A stretch of 64,000 nt of DNA from Pseudomonas putida NBRC 14164. Its GTDB lineage: Bacteria; Pseudomonadota; Gammaproteobacteria; Pseudomonadales; Pseudomonadaceae. Made by a program: the position numbers and the translations under genes. Position 1 is the first letter of the stretch. The number at the start of each line of letters is the position of its first letter. The notes beneath the pieces were generated by a model. That model made no database searches and was not told where the DNA came from. It was given only the letters and a program-made list of their open reading frames with translations. The DNA is taken from assembly GCF_000412675.1 (NCBI RefSeq), contig NC_021505.1:6092702-6156701 (forward strand), given 5' to 3'. Shown here piece after piece: positions 8,705-18,545 of this stretch.

Positions 8705-8797
8705 TGCTGATCTGGACCGGACGCATCCGGTCGAAAGGCCGCGCAGTATACCGTAAGGTGGTGCGTTTAAGGCACCCCGGCGACCAACTGTCGGGCC

Positions 8798-9730
8798 TTA
8801 TTTTTCGGGGCTTTGGCTGACTTTTGGGTCAACCGTCGCCGTACCCTCGAGCTTGCGCCACAACAGCCTGACGTTGGCCTTGCGCACCAGGGCGCAGCGG
8901 TACAGGCGAATTTCCAGTGGCACGTGCCACTGGCTGCCGCCGCAGACGGCCAGCTCGCCCCGTTCCAGCTCGCCACGCATCGACAGGCGCGGTACCCAGG
9001 CAATACCCATGCCCTCAAGCGCCATGCTCTTGAGGCTGTCGGCCATGGCGGTTTCATAGACCGTGGTATAGCGCAGGTTGCGCTGACGCAGCAGCAAATT
9101 GACCGACCGGCCCAGGAAGGCGCCAGCGGTATAGGCCAACAACGGCACGCTGCCCTCACCTTCCAGGTCGAACAACGGCTTGCCCTCGCCATCCACGGCG
9201 CACACCGGCAACATTTCGGTGTTGCCCATGTGCAACGACGGGAAGATCTCGGCATCCATCTGCAGGGCCGCGTCCGGGTCATAGAAGGCCAGCATCAGGT
9301 CGCAGCCACCTTCACGTAATGCATGCACGGCATCTCCGACGTTAGTCGCAACCAGGCGGGTGGCGATGTTCAAACCGTCGTTGCGCAACTGGGCCACCCA
9401 CCGGGGGAAAAAGCCCGACGCCAGGGAGTGTGCCGCAGCCACCTGCACCACCTCGCCCTGCCCGCCCTCAAGATGATGCAAATGGCGGAGAATTTCGCTT
9501 AACTGGTCGACAACAGTGCGCGCCGTGACGAGAAAAAGCTGGCCGGCCTCTGTCAGTTCGATGGGCGTGCGGGAACGATTCACCAGTTGCAGCCCCAACG
9601 CCGCTTCGAGGCTGCGAATACGCCGGCTGAAGGCCGGTTGGGTGACGAAACGCCGCTCTGCGGCCTGGGAAAAACTGCGGGTAGAAGCCAGCGCACTGAA
9701 ATCTTCCAGCCATTTGCTTTCAAGGTTCAC
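8798..9730 (-). CDS. LysR-family regulator divergent from aspA
   Basis: A 310-residue transcription factor. The winged HTH is at residues about 5-65 (FSALASTRSFSQAAERRFVTQPAFSRRIRSLE), followed by a PBP2-type effector domain. I chose a GTG start (MNLESKWLEDF) because GGGAG lies 9 nt upstream of it; the ATG three codons earlier directly abuts that sequence. The gene is divergent from aspA with a 182-nt shared region holding a dyad with T-N11-A geometry (9798-9816). It therefore probably controls aspA and itself. The effector is unknown. A hairpin terminator lies between it and purE. Confidence 0.87.
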   Translation of the reverse strand: MNLESKWLEDFSALASTRSFSQAAERRFVTQPAFSRRIRSLEAALGLQLVNRSRTPIELTEAGQLFLVTARTVVDQLSEILRHLHHLEGGQGEVVQVAAAHSLASGFFPRWVAQLRNDGLNIATRLVATNVGDAVHALREGGCDLMLAFYDPDAALQMDAEIFPSLHMGNTEMLPVCAVDGEGKPLFDLEGEGSVPLLAYTAGAFLGRSVNLLLRQRNLRYTTVYETAMADSLKSMALEGMGIAWVPRLSMRGELERGELAVCGGSQWHVPLEIRLYRCALVRKANVRLLWRKLEGTATVDPKVSQSPEK

Positions 9731-9797
9731 GAAGCACATCTCCCGGCGTGCACCAAAATGGAACACGCTCGAATGTCAATTGGCGTCACATGAAACA

Positions 9798-9816
9798 CTA
9801 TGCCGTTTGTGCATAG
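9798..9816. promoter_or_regulatory. Candidate LysR operator between LysR gene and aspA
   Basis: CTATGC and GCATAG are inverted around a 7-nt spacer and contain the LysR-type T-N11-A core (TGC...GCA). The site lies about 70 nt from the LysR start and about 100 nt from aspA. Confidence 0.55.
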
Positions 9817-9912
9817 GTTAGCGTGCAACAGCATTGGCCGCAAAATCACCTTCAGGCCTAGGATTGGCGCCATTCCGGCATGTGCCGGGTCAATATCGAG
9901 ATGATATACATC

Positions 9913-11337
9913 ATGTCCTCCGCTGCATCGTTCCGCGTCGAAAAAGATCTGTTGGGTACCCTTGAAGTTCCTGCTGATGCCTACTACGGCATCCAGACCC
10001 TGCGCGCTGCCAACAACTTCCACCTCTCCGGCGTTCCGCTGTCGCACTACCCGAAACTGGTAGTCGGCCTGGCGATGGTCAAGCAGGCAGCTGCTGACGC
10101 CAACCGTGAGCTGGGGCACTTGAGCGATGCCAAGCACGCCGCGATCAGCGCAGCCTGCGCACGACTGATCAAGGGCGACTACCACGAGCAGTTCGTGGTG
10201 GACATGATTCAAGGCGGTGCTGGTACTTCTACCAACATGAACGCCAACGAAGTCATCGCCAACATCGCGCTGGAGGCCATGGGCCACCAGAAGGGTGAGT
10301 ACCAGTACCTGCACCCGAACAACGATGTGAACATGGCGCAGTCGACCAACGACGCCTACCCGACCGCTATCCGCCTGGGCCTGCTGCTGGGTCACGATGC
10401 CCTGCTGGCCAGCCTCGACAGCCTGATCCAGGCCTTCGCTGCCAAAGGTAAAGAGTTCGACCACGTACTGAAGATGGGCCGTACCCAGCTGCAGGACGCC
10501 GTGCCGATGACCCTGGGCCAGGAATTCCGCGCCTTCGCCACCACCATGACCGAAGACCTCAACCGTCTGCGTTCGCTGGCGCCTGAGCTGCTGACCGAAA
10601 TCAACCTGGGTGGTACTGCCATCGGTACCGGCATCAACGCCGACCCGGGCTACCAGATGCTCGCCGTACAGCGCCTGGCAACCATCAGCGGCCAGCCGCT
10701 GGTACCGGCTGCCGACCTGATCGAAGCCACCTCCGACATGGGCGCCTTCGTACTGTTCTCCGGCATGCTCAAGCGTACCGCGGTCAAGCTGTCGAAGATC
10801 TGCAACGACCTGCGCCTGCTGTCCAGCGGCCCGCGCACCGGTATCAACGAGATCAACCTGCCAGCGCGTCAGCCAGGCAGCTCGATCATGCCAGGCAAGG
10901 TCAACCCGGTTATCCCGGAAGCCGTCAACCAAGTCGCCTTCGCCATCATGGGCAACGACCTGGCCCTGACCGTCGCCGCCGAAGGTGGCCAGCTGCAGCT
11001 GAACGTGATGGAGCCGCTGATCGCCTACAAGATCTTCGACTCGATCCGCCTGCTGCAACGCGCCATGGACATGCTGCGCGAGCACTGCATCGTCGGCATC
11101 ACTGCCAACGAACAGCGCTGCCGTGAACTGGTCGAACACTCGATCGGCCTGGTCACCGCCCTGAACCCGTACATCGGCTACGAAAACGCCACCCGTATCG
11201 CCCGCGTTGCCCTGGAAACCGGCCGCGGCGTACTGGAACTGGTGCGCGAAGAGAAGCTGCTGGACGAAGAGATGCTCAACGACATCCTGCGTCCGGAAAA
11301 CATGATCGCTCCACGTCTGGTTCCGCTGAAGGCGTAA
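9913..11337 (+). CDS. aspA: Aspartate ammonia-lyase AspA
   Basis: Cytosolic enzyme converting L-aspartate to fumarate and ammonia. The 474-residue protein is a member of the fumarase/aspartase superfamily, with GAGTSTNMNANEV (about residues 97-109), HPNNDVNMAQSTND (about 133-146) and the signature loop GSSIMPGKVNP (about 317-327). Start choice is uncertain. I used the ATG before SSAASF, with GAG 12 nt upstream; another in-frame ATG lies 4 codons earlier. The gene is divergent from the LysR gene and ends at a strong terminator. Confidence 0.96.
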   Translation: MSSAASFRVEKDLLGTLEVPADAYYGIQTLRAANNFHLSGVPLSHYPKLVVGLAMVKQAAADANRELGHLSDAKHAAISAACARLIKGDYHEQFVVDMIQGGAGTSTNMNANEVIANIALEAMGHQKGEYQYLHPNNDVNMAQSTNDAYPTAIRLGLLLGHDALLASLDSLIQAFAAKGKEFDHVLKMGRTQLQDAVPMTLGQEFRAFATTMTEDLNRLRSLAPELLTEINLGGTAIGTGINADPGYQMLAVQRLATISGQPLVPAADLIEATSDMGAFVLFSGMLKRTAVKLSKICNDLRLLSSGPRTGINEINLPARQPGSSIMPGKVNPVIPEAVNQVAFAIMGNDLALTVAAEGGQLQLNVMEPLIAYKIFDSIRLLQRAMDMLREHCIVGITANEQRCRELVEHSIGLVTALNPYIGYENATRIARVALETGRGVLELVREEKLLDEEMLNDILRPENMIAPRLVPLKA

Positions 11338-11394
11338 CCCGGCCGCTGCAAACAGTCTCACCAGGTTAAGGGACTAGACACCTCTCAACCTTTC

Positions 11395-11428
11395 AAGGCC
11401 CGAGCGATTGCTTCGGGCCTTTTTTTTG
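11395..11428 (+). terminator. Rho-independent terminator of aspA
   Basis: AAGGCCCGA and TTCGGGCCTT form a GC-rich stem followed by eight T residues, 57 nt after the aspA stop. Confidence 0.9.
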
Positions 11429-11517
11429 CCTGAGAGAAGGTGGGGTCGCAAGCGGCACCGGGATATCGGCACACAACTTGCTCCATAATGCGTCCCAGCC
11501 CCCCGGGATTACCCAGC

Positions 11518-12510
11518 ATGCTGCACAGTCACCTGACCACCCTCAACGCAGTTTCGCTGATCCTCAACGTCTTCCAGGCAGACGGTTGCGAGGCTTCGGC
11601 GCTGCTGGCCGGCAGCGGCATTGGCCCGGCAGACCTGGGGCACGCCGATGCGCGCATCACCACCCAGCAGGAACTGCAGGTGTGCGCCAACGCCGTAGCC
11701 CGGCGCGAGGACATCGGCCTGGAACTGGGCCGCCGCATGCACGTGTCGTGCTACGGCATGCTGGGTTACGCCCTGCTCTCCAGTGCCACTTTGGGTGACG
11801 CCTTGCGCCTGGCGCTGCAATATCCGGCACTGCTGGGAACAGTCTTCAAGCTGCGGTTGATCGACGATGGCCAGCGGGTCTGGTTCAGCGCCAGCGATTA
11901 CCACGACAGCCCGGCGCTGAGCGCTTTCAACGCAGAATTCTGCATGGTGTCGCTGAAAGTCATTTGCGACGACCTGCTTGGCCGCACGCTACCATTGCTG
12001 GCCGCCCGCTTCGAGCACCCACGGCCCGGCTATCACGCGCGCTATGCCGGTGCATTCCAGTGCCCCGTCGGTTTCGCCGCCGAGGACAATGCCTTTGCCT
12101 TCGAGCGGCGCTGGCTGGATACGCCGCTGCCGCTGGCCGACCCGATTACCCACCAAGCCATGAGCGAGCGCTGCCGGCGCCTGAACCTTGAGTTCACCGG
12201 CCGTCAGGCCTGGCTGGGGCGGATTCGCCAGCTGCTGGCACAGCAACTGGATGCCGCGCCTGGGCTGGAAGGCCTGGCACGGCAGATGAACTGCTCCTCG
12301 CGCACCTTGCGCCGGCATTTGCAGGCGCTGGGCAGCAGTTATCAACAGCTGCTGGACGAGCTCAGGTTCGAGCGCGCCAAGCAGTTGCTGGCCGATGAGC
12401 AGATGCCCATCTACCGTATTGCCGAAACGTTGGGGTTCAGCGAGACGGCCAGTTTCCGCCATGCCTTCCAGCGCTGGAGTGGTGTGGCACCCAGCCACTT
12501 CCGCGGTTGA
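11518..12510 (+). CDS. AraC-family transcriptional regulator (OruR/ArgR-like arabinose-binding type)
   Basis: A 330-residue regulator. The N-terminal Arabinose_bd domain (about residues 15-205) contains LGRRMHVSCYGMLGYALLSSATLGDAL. The C-terminal double-HTH AraC domain (about 235-330) includes CSSRTLRRHLQALGSSYQQLLDELR and the closing IYRIAETLGFSETASFRHAFQRWSG. Two further ATGs lie in frame upstream; I chose this one because GGGA sits about 10 nt before it. It stands downstream of the aspA terminator and upstream of the deacetylase operon across a REP pair, so regulation of polyamine genes is possible but only suggested by position. Confidence 0.87.
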   Translation: MLHSHLTTLNAVSLILNVFQADGCEASALLAGSGIGPADLGHADARITTQQELQVCANAVARREDIGLELGRRMHVSCYGMLGYALLSSATLGDALRLALQYPALLGTVFKLRLIDDGQRVWFSASDYHDSPALSAFNAEFCMVSLKVICDDLLGRTLPLLAARFEHPRPGYHARYAGAFQCPVGFAAEDNAFAFERRWLDTPLPLADPITHQAMSERCRRLNLEFTGRQAWLGRIRQLLAQQLDAAPGLEGLARQMNCSSRTLRRHLQALGSSYQQLLDELRFERAKQLLADEQMPIYRIAETLGFSETASFRHAFQRWSGVAPSHFRG

Positions 12511-12516
12511 CCTGTT

Positions 12517-12614
12517 CCGGCCCTATCGCCGGCAAGCCGGCTCCCACAGGTACTGCGCTGCATTCAAGGCCTGTGCGGTACTAGTGGGAGCTGGCTTGCC
12601 GGCGATAGGGCCGG
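12517..12614. repeat. REP pair, divergent core
   Basis: CCGGCCCTATCGCCGGCAAG and its inverted copy 60 nt later flank CTCCCACAG/GTGGGAG halves. It is a variant of the window's usual REP with CTATCGCCGG in place of CTTCGCGGG. Confidence 0.85.
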
Positions 12615-12727
12615 CACAGGCCAATCAACCTTGGCCACATCGATCCCCTTTTGGCCATTTGCGTCGTTCTCCGCTACTGACCCGCCCATGACAATGGACC
12701 CACGCCAGTACCCACCGGAGAACAACA

Positions 12728-13770
<1,043 letters not shown>

Positions 13771-13771
<1 letters not shown>

Positions 13772-14874
13772 TGGTCCGACTCAAGCGTCTGCTCGCCCCG
13801 TTCATCGCTGCCACCCTGTTCACCGGTGCCCTGCAAGCCCAGGCCGAGCAGCGCACCTTGCGTGTGTATAACTGGTTCGATTACATCACCCCGCAGACCT
13901 TGACCGACTTCCAGAAGGACAGCGGCGTCAAACTGATCTACGACATCTTCGACACCAACGAAGCGCTGGAGGCCAAGCTGCTTACCGGCAACTCCGGCTA
14001 TGACGTGGTGGTGCCGTCCAACGTGTTCCTCGCCAAGCAGATCGAGGCCGGGGTATTCCAGCCGCTGGACCGCAGCAAGCTGCCGAACTGGCAACACCTG
14101 GACCCGGCACTGATGAAGCTGATCGAGGCCAACGACCCGGGCAACAAGTTTGCCGTGCCGTACATGTACGGCACCGTGCTGATCGGCTTCAACCCGGCCA
14201 AGGTCAAGGCGGCGCTCGGCGACAATGCGCCGGTAGACAGCTGGGACCTGATCTTCAAGGAAGAGAACATCGCCAAGCTCAAGCAGTGCGGCGTGGCCCT
14301 GCTCGACTCGCCTTCGGAAATTCTGCCGCTGGCCCTGCAGTACCTGGGCTTGCCACCGAACAGTGACAAACCGGCCGACTACAAGAAGGCTGAGGCACTG
14401 ATGCTGAAGATTCGCCCGTACATCACCTACTTCCACTCCTCGAAGTACATGGCAGACATCGCCAATGGCGATATCTGCGTGGCGGTGGGCTACAGCGGCA
14501 GCTTCTCACAGGCCGCCAACCGCGCCCGCGAAGCCAAGAACGACGTGGTAGTGGACATGCGCCTGCCCAAGGAAGGCGCGCCGATCTGGTTCGACATGCT
14601 GGCAATTCCGAAGAATGCGGCCAACCCGGAAGATGCCCATACGTTCATCAACTACCTGCTGCGGCCAGAGGTGATTGCGCCGATCAGCGACTTTGTCGGG
14701 TACCCCAACCCGAACAAGGATGCGACCGACAAGGTGAACCCGGCGATTCGCAACAACCCCAACCTGTACCCGACGGCGGAGGCGATGGCCAAGCTGTATA
14801 CCCTCAAGCCCCTTGCGCGGGATGCCGAGCGGGCCAGGACCCGGGCCTGGACGCGGATCAAGTCCGGCACCTGA
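13771..14874 (+). CDS. Polyamine ABC transporter substrate-binding protein (PotF/SpuD-like)
   Basis: A 367-residue periplasmic binding protein. Its signal peptide runs to about residue 25 (ending LQAQAEQ), and the typical start of the mature PotD/PotF fold is LRVYNWFDYITPQTL. DIFDTNEALEAKLLTG and VVVPSNVFLAKQI follow, as in putrescine and spermidine binders. Its ATG overlaps the stop of the acetylpolyamine deacetylase. No permease or ATPase gene is adjacent, so it must use a transporter encoded elsewhere or act as a sensor or scavenger. Polyamine binding is likely, and acetylated forms are suggested by the neighbour. Confidence 0.9.
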
Positions 14875-14882
14875 GTCGCCTG

Positions 14883-14955
14883 CTTCGCGGGCATGCCCGC
14901 TCCCACATTGCTCGCATGCCACGCGGACTCTGTGGGAGCGGGCGCGCCCGCGAAG
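14883..14955. repeat. REP pair
   Basis: CTTCGCGGGCATGCCCGC with TCCCACA, and an inverted copy ending GCGCCCGCGAAG, between convergent genes 10-20 nt from each stop. Confidence 0.88.
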
Positions 14956-14974
14956 GGCCGCACAGCGGCCCCAT

Positions 14975-16504
14975 TCACCTTCTCCAGGCCTTGCGCAGTT
15001 TCATCAGCGCCTCGGCAATCTCCACCTCCGGAACCGCTGCAAAGCCCAGCACCAGCCCTGCCCGCTTATCCACAGGCACCTCGCTGTCCGCCAACCAGAA
15101 ATTACTCAGCGGCGTAACCTCCACACCCACCGCTTCAGCCTTGGCCACCAGTGCCTGCTCCCGCGCAAAGTTATCCACATCAACCTTCACGTGCAGCCCG
15201 GCCGCCACTGCCGGCATGGCGCCCAAACCTGGAATATCCACAGGCCAGCCTGCCTTGAGCACATTGCGTCGGCTCAACGCTGCCTTGCGCATGCGCCGGA
15301 TATGCCGCTGAAAGTGCCCGCGGGCGATGAACTCAGCCATCACGCATTGGTTGCTGACCTCAGAATGTCGTACCGCAAGCGCCTTGCCCTGGCTGAACGC
15401 CTGCGCCAACTGCGGTGGGAGTACCAGATAGCCCAGGCGCAGCGCCGGGAAGGCAATCTTGCCGAAGGTGCCGACGTACAGTACCCGCCCGTGCCGGTCG
15501 AGTGCCGCCAACGGAGCCAAAGGCGCGCCGCTGTACCGGTACTCGCCGTCGTAGTCGTCCTCGATGATCCAGCCATCGTTGCGGTCAGCCCAGGCCAGCA
15601 GTTCCAGGCGACGCGCCAGGCTCATGGTTACCCCGGTCGGGTATTGGTGAGCAGGCGTCACGTAGGCCAGCCGGCAATCCTCCAACTGACCGAGCCGGCC
15701 GCAGTCCATCCCCTCTTCATCCACCGGTACGCCAAGCACTCGGCCACCCGCCAGTGCGAAAGCATGGCCAGCCGCCCGATACCCCGGGTTTTCCACAGCC
15801 ACACCGTCGCCAGGTTGCAACAGCAACTGTGCACAAAGGCTGATGGCCTGCTGTGCACCACTGGTGATCACAATTTGTTCAGCCATGCAACTCAGCCCAC
15901 GCGAGCGACGCAAGTAGGCAGCGATCAGTTCGCGCAGCATCGGCTCGCCCGCAGGGTCGCCATAACCCAGTTGTGCGGGGCTGGGATTACGCCAGAAACC
16001 CGCCTGCAGCTTGGCCCAGACGTCAAACGGGAACAGGTCGAATGCGGGAATACCGACGCGAAAAGCACGCGGCTGGCCGCTTCTTGGCGGCGGCAAATGG
16101 TTGGTTTTCAGCCGCTGAAAAGCCCCGCTGGAACGTCGGTTGCTGGATAAATCCTCAGTGTCTTTTACTGGAAATGTGGATAAGTCTGTTGATAACCCAT
16201 GGGATAACCCTGTGGATACTTGTGTGGATAGTTTTGGTAGCCGGCTTACATAGGTGCCATCGCCTACCCGGCTTTCGATGTAGCCCTCGGCGTACAACTG
16301 GTCATAGGCCCGCACCACGCTGTTGCGTGACAGCAGCAGCATGGTGGCCAACTCGCGGGTGGCCGGCAGCCGGGTACCGCTGCTCAAACGGCCGTCCAGC
16401 ACTCGCGCGCGCAGCGCCTGGTACAGCTGCTGGCTGAGCCCGCGGCGGCGATCCAAGGCGATTCCGGAAGGGTCGAAAGGCAAGACGAGGGGGTTATCGC
16501 GCAT
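14975..16504 (-). CDS. MocR/PdxR-type GntR regulator with aminotransferase domain
   Basis: A 509-residue fusion. An N-terminal GntR winged HTH (about residues 15-85, LPATRELATMLLLSRNSVVRAYDQL) is joined by a serine-rich linker (about 90-130) to a class I aminotransferase-like PLP domain. That domain has ITSGAQQAISLCAQLLLQPGD, the PLP-ring segment YDGEYRY, and the Schiff-base region YVGTFGKIAFPALRLGY with the expected lysine. The linker is built from five 4-residue units (LSTQ VSTG LSHG LSTD LSTF), encoded by a 12-bp tandem repeat of DnaA-box-like sequence. The ATG follows AGGTCC at 7 nt. It is divergent from the PaiB-GNAT operon, its probable target. Confidence 0.9.
   Translation of the reverse strand: MRDNPLVLPFDPSGIALDRRRGLSQQLYQALRARVLDGRLSSGTRLPATRELATMLLLSRNSVVRAYDQLYAEGYIESRVGDGTYVSRLPKLSTQVSTGLSHGLSTDLSTFPVKDTEDLSSNRRSSGAFQRLKTNHLPPPRSGQPRAFRVGIPAFDLFPFDVWAKLQAGFWRNPSPAQLGYGDPAGEPMLRELIAAYLRRSRGLSCMAEQIVITSGAQQAISLCAQLLLQPGDGVAVENPGYRAAGHAFALAGGRVLGVPVDEEGMDCGRLGQLEDCRLAYVTPAHQYPTGVTMSLARRLELLAWADRNDGWIIEDDYDGEYRYSGAPLAPLAALDRHGRVLYVGTFGKIAFPALRLGYLVLPPQLAQAFSQGKALAVRHSEVSNQCVMAEFIARGHFQRHIRRMRKAALSRRNVLKAGWPVDIPGLGAMPAVAAGLHVKVDVDNFAREQALVAKAEAVGVEVTPLSNFWLADSEVPVDKRAGLVLGFAAVPEVEIAEALMKLRKAWRR
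16175..16234 (+). repeat. 12-bp tandem repeat of DnaA-box-like units inside MocR gene
   Basis: Five units start at 16175, 16187, 16199, 16211 and 16223: TGTGGATAA, TGTTGATAA, ATGGGATAA, TGTGGATAC and TGTGGATAG, each with a 3-nt tail. The first is an exact DnaA 9-mer. The period of 12 keeps the reading frame. Confidence 0.85.
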
Positions 16505-16594
16505 GGCATTGGACCTATCAAAACAGGCGGTAATGGCTCTTACCCAGAACCAATAGCCTGCATAGGATGGCACCATTGCACAAGGAAACCGAGC

Positions 16595-17224
16595 ATGTAC
16601 AACAGCAAACCCCACCAGGAGCACGACCTCGGCCGCCTGCACCAGCACATGCTCGACACCCGCCTGGCCGTGCTGGTCAGCCAAGGGGAGCAAGGCCTGT
16701 TGGCCACACACCTGCCGGTACTGCTCGACACGGGCGAAGGCGAGTTTGGCACCGTCTATGCGCACCTGGCACGGGCCAACCGCCAATGGCAGGACCTGGC
16801 ACAAGGTGGCGAAGCCCTGCTGGTCTTCCCCGGCGCCGATGCCTATGTCAGCCCCGGCTACTACCCAAGCAAAGCCGATAACCCCAAGGTCGTGCCGACC
16901 TGGAACTACCTGGCCGTACACGCCTATGGCCCGGCGGAGGTGATCCACGACGCAGCAACGTTACTGACTATCGTCAGCCGCCTGACCGAGCGCCACGAAC
17001 AAGGCCGCAACGAACCATGGAGCGTCGCCGATGCCCCGGCTGATTACATCGACGGCATGCTCCGCGCCATCGTCGGTATCCGTCTGCCCATCGCCCGCCT
17101 GCAAGGTGCGCGCAAGCTCAGCCAGAACCGCTCCGAGCAAGACATCTCCGGCGTGCGTGAAGGCCTGAGCGCCAGCCCTGATCAACTGGACAACCAACTC
17201 GCGGCGCACATGCGCCAACTGTGA
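16595..17224 (+). CDS. PaiB-like FMN-binding negative transcriptional regulator family protein
   Basis: A 209-residue PaiB-family protein of the flavin-binding split-barrel group. The N-terminal region LGRLHQHMLDTRLAVLVSQG, YAHLARANRQW, and the hallmark VSPGYYPSKADNPKVVPTWNYLAVHAYG (about residues 85-112) are characteristic. B. subtilis PaiB represses sporulation and protease genes and sits beside an acetyltransferase (PaiA); here too GNAT genes follow directly. First gene of a three-gene operon, divergent from the MocR gene (91-nt spacer). A protective or small-molecule-modifying role is more likely than DNA binding, but this is inference. Confidence 0.85.
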   Translation: MYNSKPHQEHDLGRLHQHMLDTRLAVLVSQGEQGLLATHLPVLLDTGEGEFGTVYAHLARANRQWQDLAQGGEALLVFPGADAYVSPGYYPSKADNPKVVPTWNYLAVHAYGPAEVIHDAATLLTIVSRLTERHEQGRNEPWSVADAPADYIDGMLRAIVGIRLPIARLQGARKLSQNRSEQDISGVREGLSASPDQLDNQLAAHMRQL

Positions 17225-17235
17225 AGGAATAGCCC

Positions 17236-17682
17236 ATGCCCAGCGTTACCCTGCGCCCCGTCAACGCCCAAGACCATGCCGCCTGGCTCGCCCTGTGGCA
17301 GGCCTACCTGCACTTCTATGAAACCGAGTTGGCCGATGAAGTCAGCCTCAGCACCTGGCAGCGCCTGCTCGACCCACGTGAGCCGACCCATTCGGCACTG
17401 GCCTGGGTCGATGGCAAGGCGGTGGGGATGGTCAACTTCATCTACCATCGTTCCAACTGGAGCATCGAAAACTCCTGCTACCTTCAGGACCTGTACGTGG
17501 ACAGCTCGCAACGTGGCCTGGGCATTGGTCGCCAGCTGATCGAGCACGTCTACACCACAGCCAAGGCCGACAACTGCATCAAGGTGCACTGGCTGACCCA
17601 CGAAACCAATGCCACCGCCATCAGCCTGTATCAGCAGGTTGCCGAGCGCTCGGGCTTCATTCAATTCCGCAAAGGCTTGTAG
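17236..17682 (+). CDS. GNAT family N-acetyltransferase
   Basis: A 148-residue single-domain acetyl-CoA-dependent transferase. The acetyl-CoA loop is DSSQRGLGIGRQLIEHV (about residues 93-109, Q/R-x-x-G-x-G/A type), preceded by the beta-4 strand CYLQDLYV. ATG lies 11 nt after the PaiB-like stop, preceded by GAAGGA. Substrate is unknown. The PaiB-GNAT arrangement recalls PaiAB, where PaiA acetylates polyamines, so a polyamine or antibiotic-like amine substrate is a reasonable guess given the nearby acetylpolyamine deacetylase. Confidence 0.87.
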   Translation: MPSVTLRPVNAQDHAAWLALWQAYLHFYETELADEVSLSTWQRLLDPREPTHSALAWVDGKAVGMVNFIYHRSNWSIENSCYLQDLYVDSSQRGLGIGRQLIEHVYTTAKADNCIKVHWLTHETNATAISLYQQVAERSGFIQFRKGL

Positions 17683-17689
17683 GCCGAAC

Positions 17690-18361
17690 ATGACAGACGT
17701 ATTGAACTGGAAACCCGCTGCAACGCCCGAGGCCGAGCCTATTGACGGCCGCTTCATCCGCCTGGAAAAGCTCGACACGGCGCGCCATGGCGACGACCTC
17801 TGGGAAGTGCTGCAAGGCCCAACCGCCGACCCGGCGCTGTGGGACTACCTGCCCTATGGCCCGTTCGCCGAACGTGCTGCCTTCGACCGTTGGCTGGAGA
17901 GCAACGCCGCGGGGCGCGACCCGCTGTTCTACACCGTCATCGACCGCCCCAGCGGCCAGGCCCAGGGCATTCTCAGCCTGATGTCGATCGTGCCCGACCA
18001 CGGCCGCATCGAAATCGGCCACATAGCCTTCGGCGCCGCCATGCAGCGCACACCCAAGGGCACCGAGGCGGTGTACCTGCTGGGCAAGCTGGGCTTCGAA
18101 CTGGGCAACCGCCGGCTGGAGTGGAAGTGCAACAACGCCAACGCGCGCTCCAAGCGCGCGGCGCAACGGTTCGGCTTCGTCTACGAAGGGGTGTTCCGCA
18201 AGCACCTGGTGGTGAAGGACCACAACCGCGATACGGCGTGGTATTCGATCACCGATGATGAATGGCCAGCAGTGGCTGCGGGGTTCGAACGGTGGTTGAG
18301 CGCGGAAAACCAGCAGCCGGGAGGCCAGGTAGAAACGCTTGAGGCATGCCGTAAAAGCTGA
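17690..18361 (+). CDS. GNAT family acetyltransferase (RimJ/RimL-like)
   Basis: A 223-residue GNAT protein of the RimL-like Acetyltransf_3 type, with IDGRFIRLEKLD near the N-terminus, GRIEIGHIAFGAAMQRTPKGTEAVYLLGKLGFE (about residues 103-135) and RLEWKCNNANARSKRAAQRFGFVYEG (about 138-163), the classic C-terminal element. Its ATG is 7 nt after the preceding stop, so it is the third gene of the PaiB operon. The acceptor is unknown: a protein N-terminus or a small amine are both possible. A REP pair follows 20 nt after the stop. Confidence 0.87.
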   Translation: MTDVLNWKPAATPEAEPIDGRFIRLEKLDTARHGDDLWEVLQGPTADPALWDYLPYGPFAERAAFDRWLESNAAGRDPLFYTVIDRPSGQAQGILSLMSIVPDHGRIEIGHIAFGAAMQRTPKGTEAVYLLGKLGFELGNRRLEWKCNNANARSKRAAQRFGFVYEGVFRKHLVVKDHNRDTAWYSITDDEWPAVAAGFERWLSAENQQPGGQVETLEACRKS

Positions 18362-18380
18362 CAAATGTGGCTGATCAGCT

Positions 18381-18474
18381 GGCCTCTTCGCGGGTAAACC
18401 CGCTCCCACAGGTTCACCACTGACCTCAAGGCTTGTGGAAATCCTGTGGGAGCGGGTTTACCCGCGAAGAGGCC
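18381..18474. repeat. REP pair
   Basis: GGCCTCTTCGCGGG and CCCGCGAAGAGGCC flank two inverted CTCCCACAG/CTGTGGGAG halves. It lies between the convergent acetyltransferase and pycB genes. Confidence 0.9.
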
Positions 18475-18485
18475 GGCAAATCCAG

Positions 18486-18514
18486 CACAAAAAAAGGGGA
18501 GCATCCGCTCCCCA
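18486..18514 (-). terminator. Rho-independent terminator of pycAB
   Basis: On the minus strand GGGGAGCGG pairs with the CCGCTCCCC complement (stem with short loop), followed by seven T residues, about 30 nt after the pycB stop. Confidence 0.88.
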
Positions 18515-18545
18515 GAGGTTAACCGCTTGTAGATGAAGGCTTATC

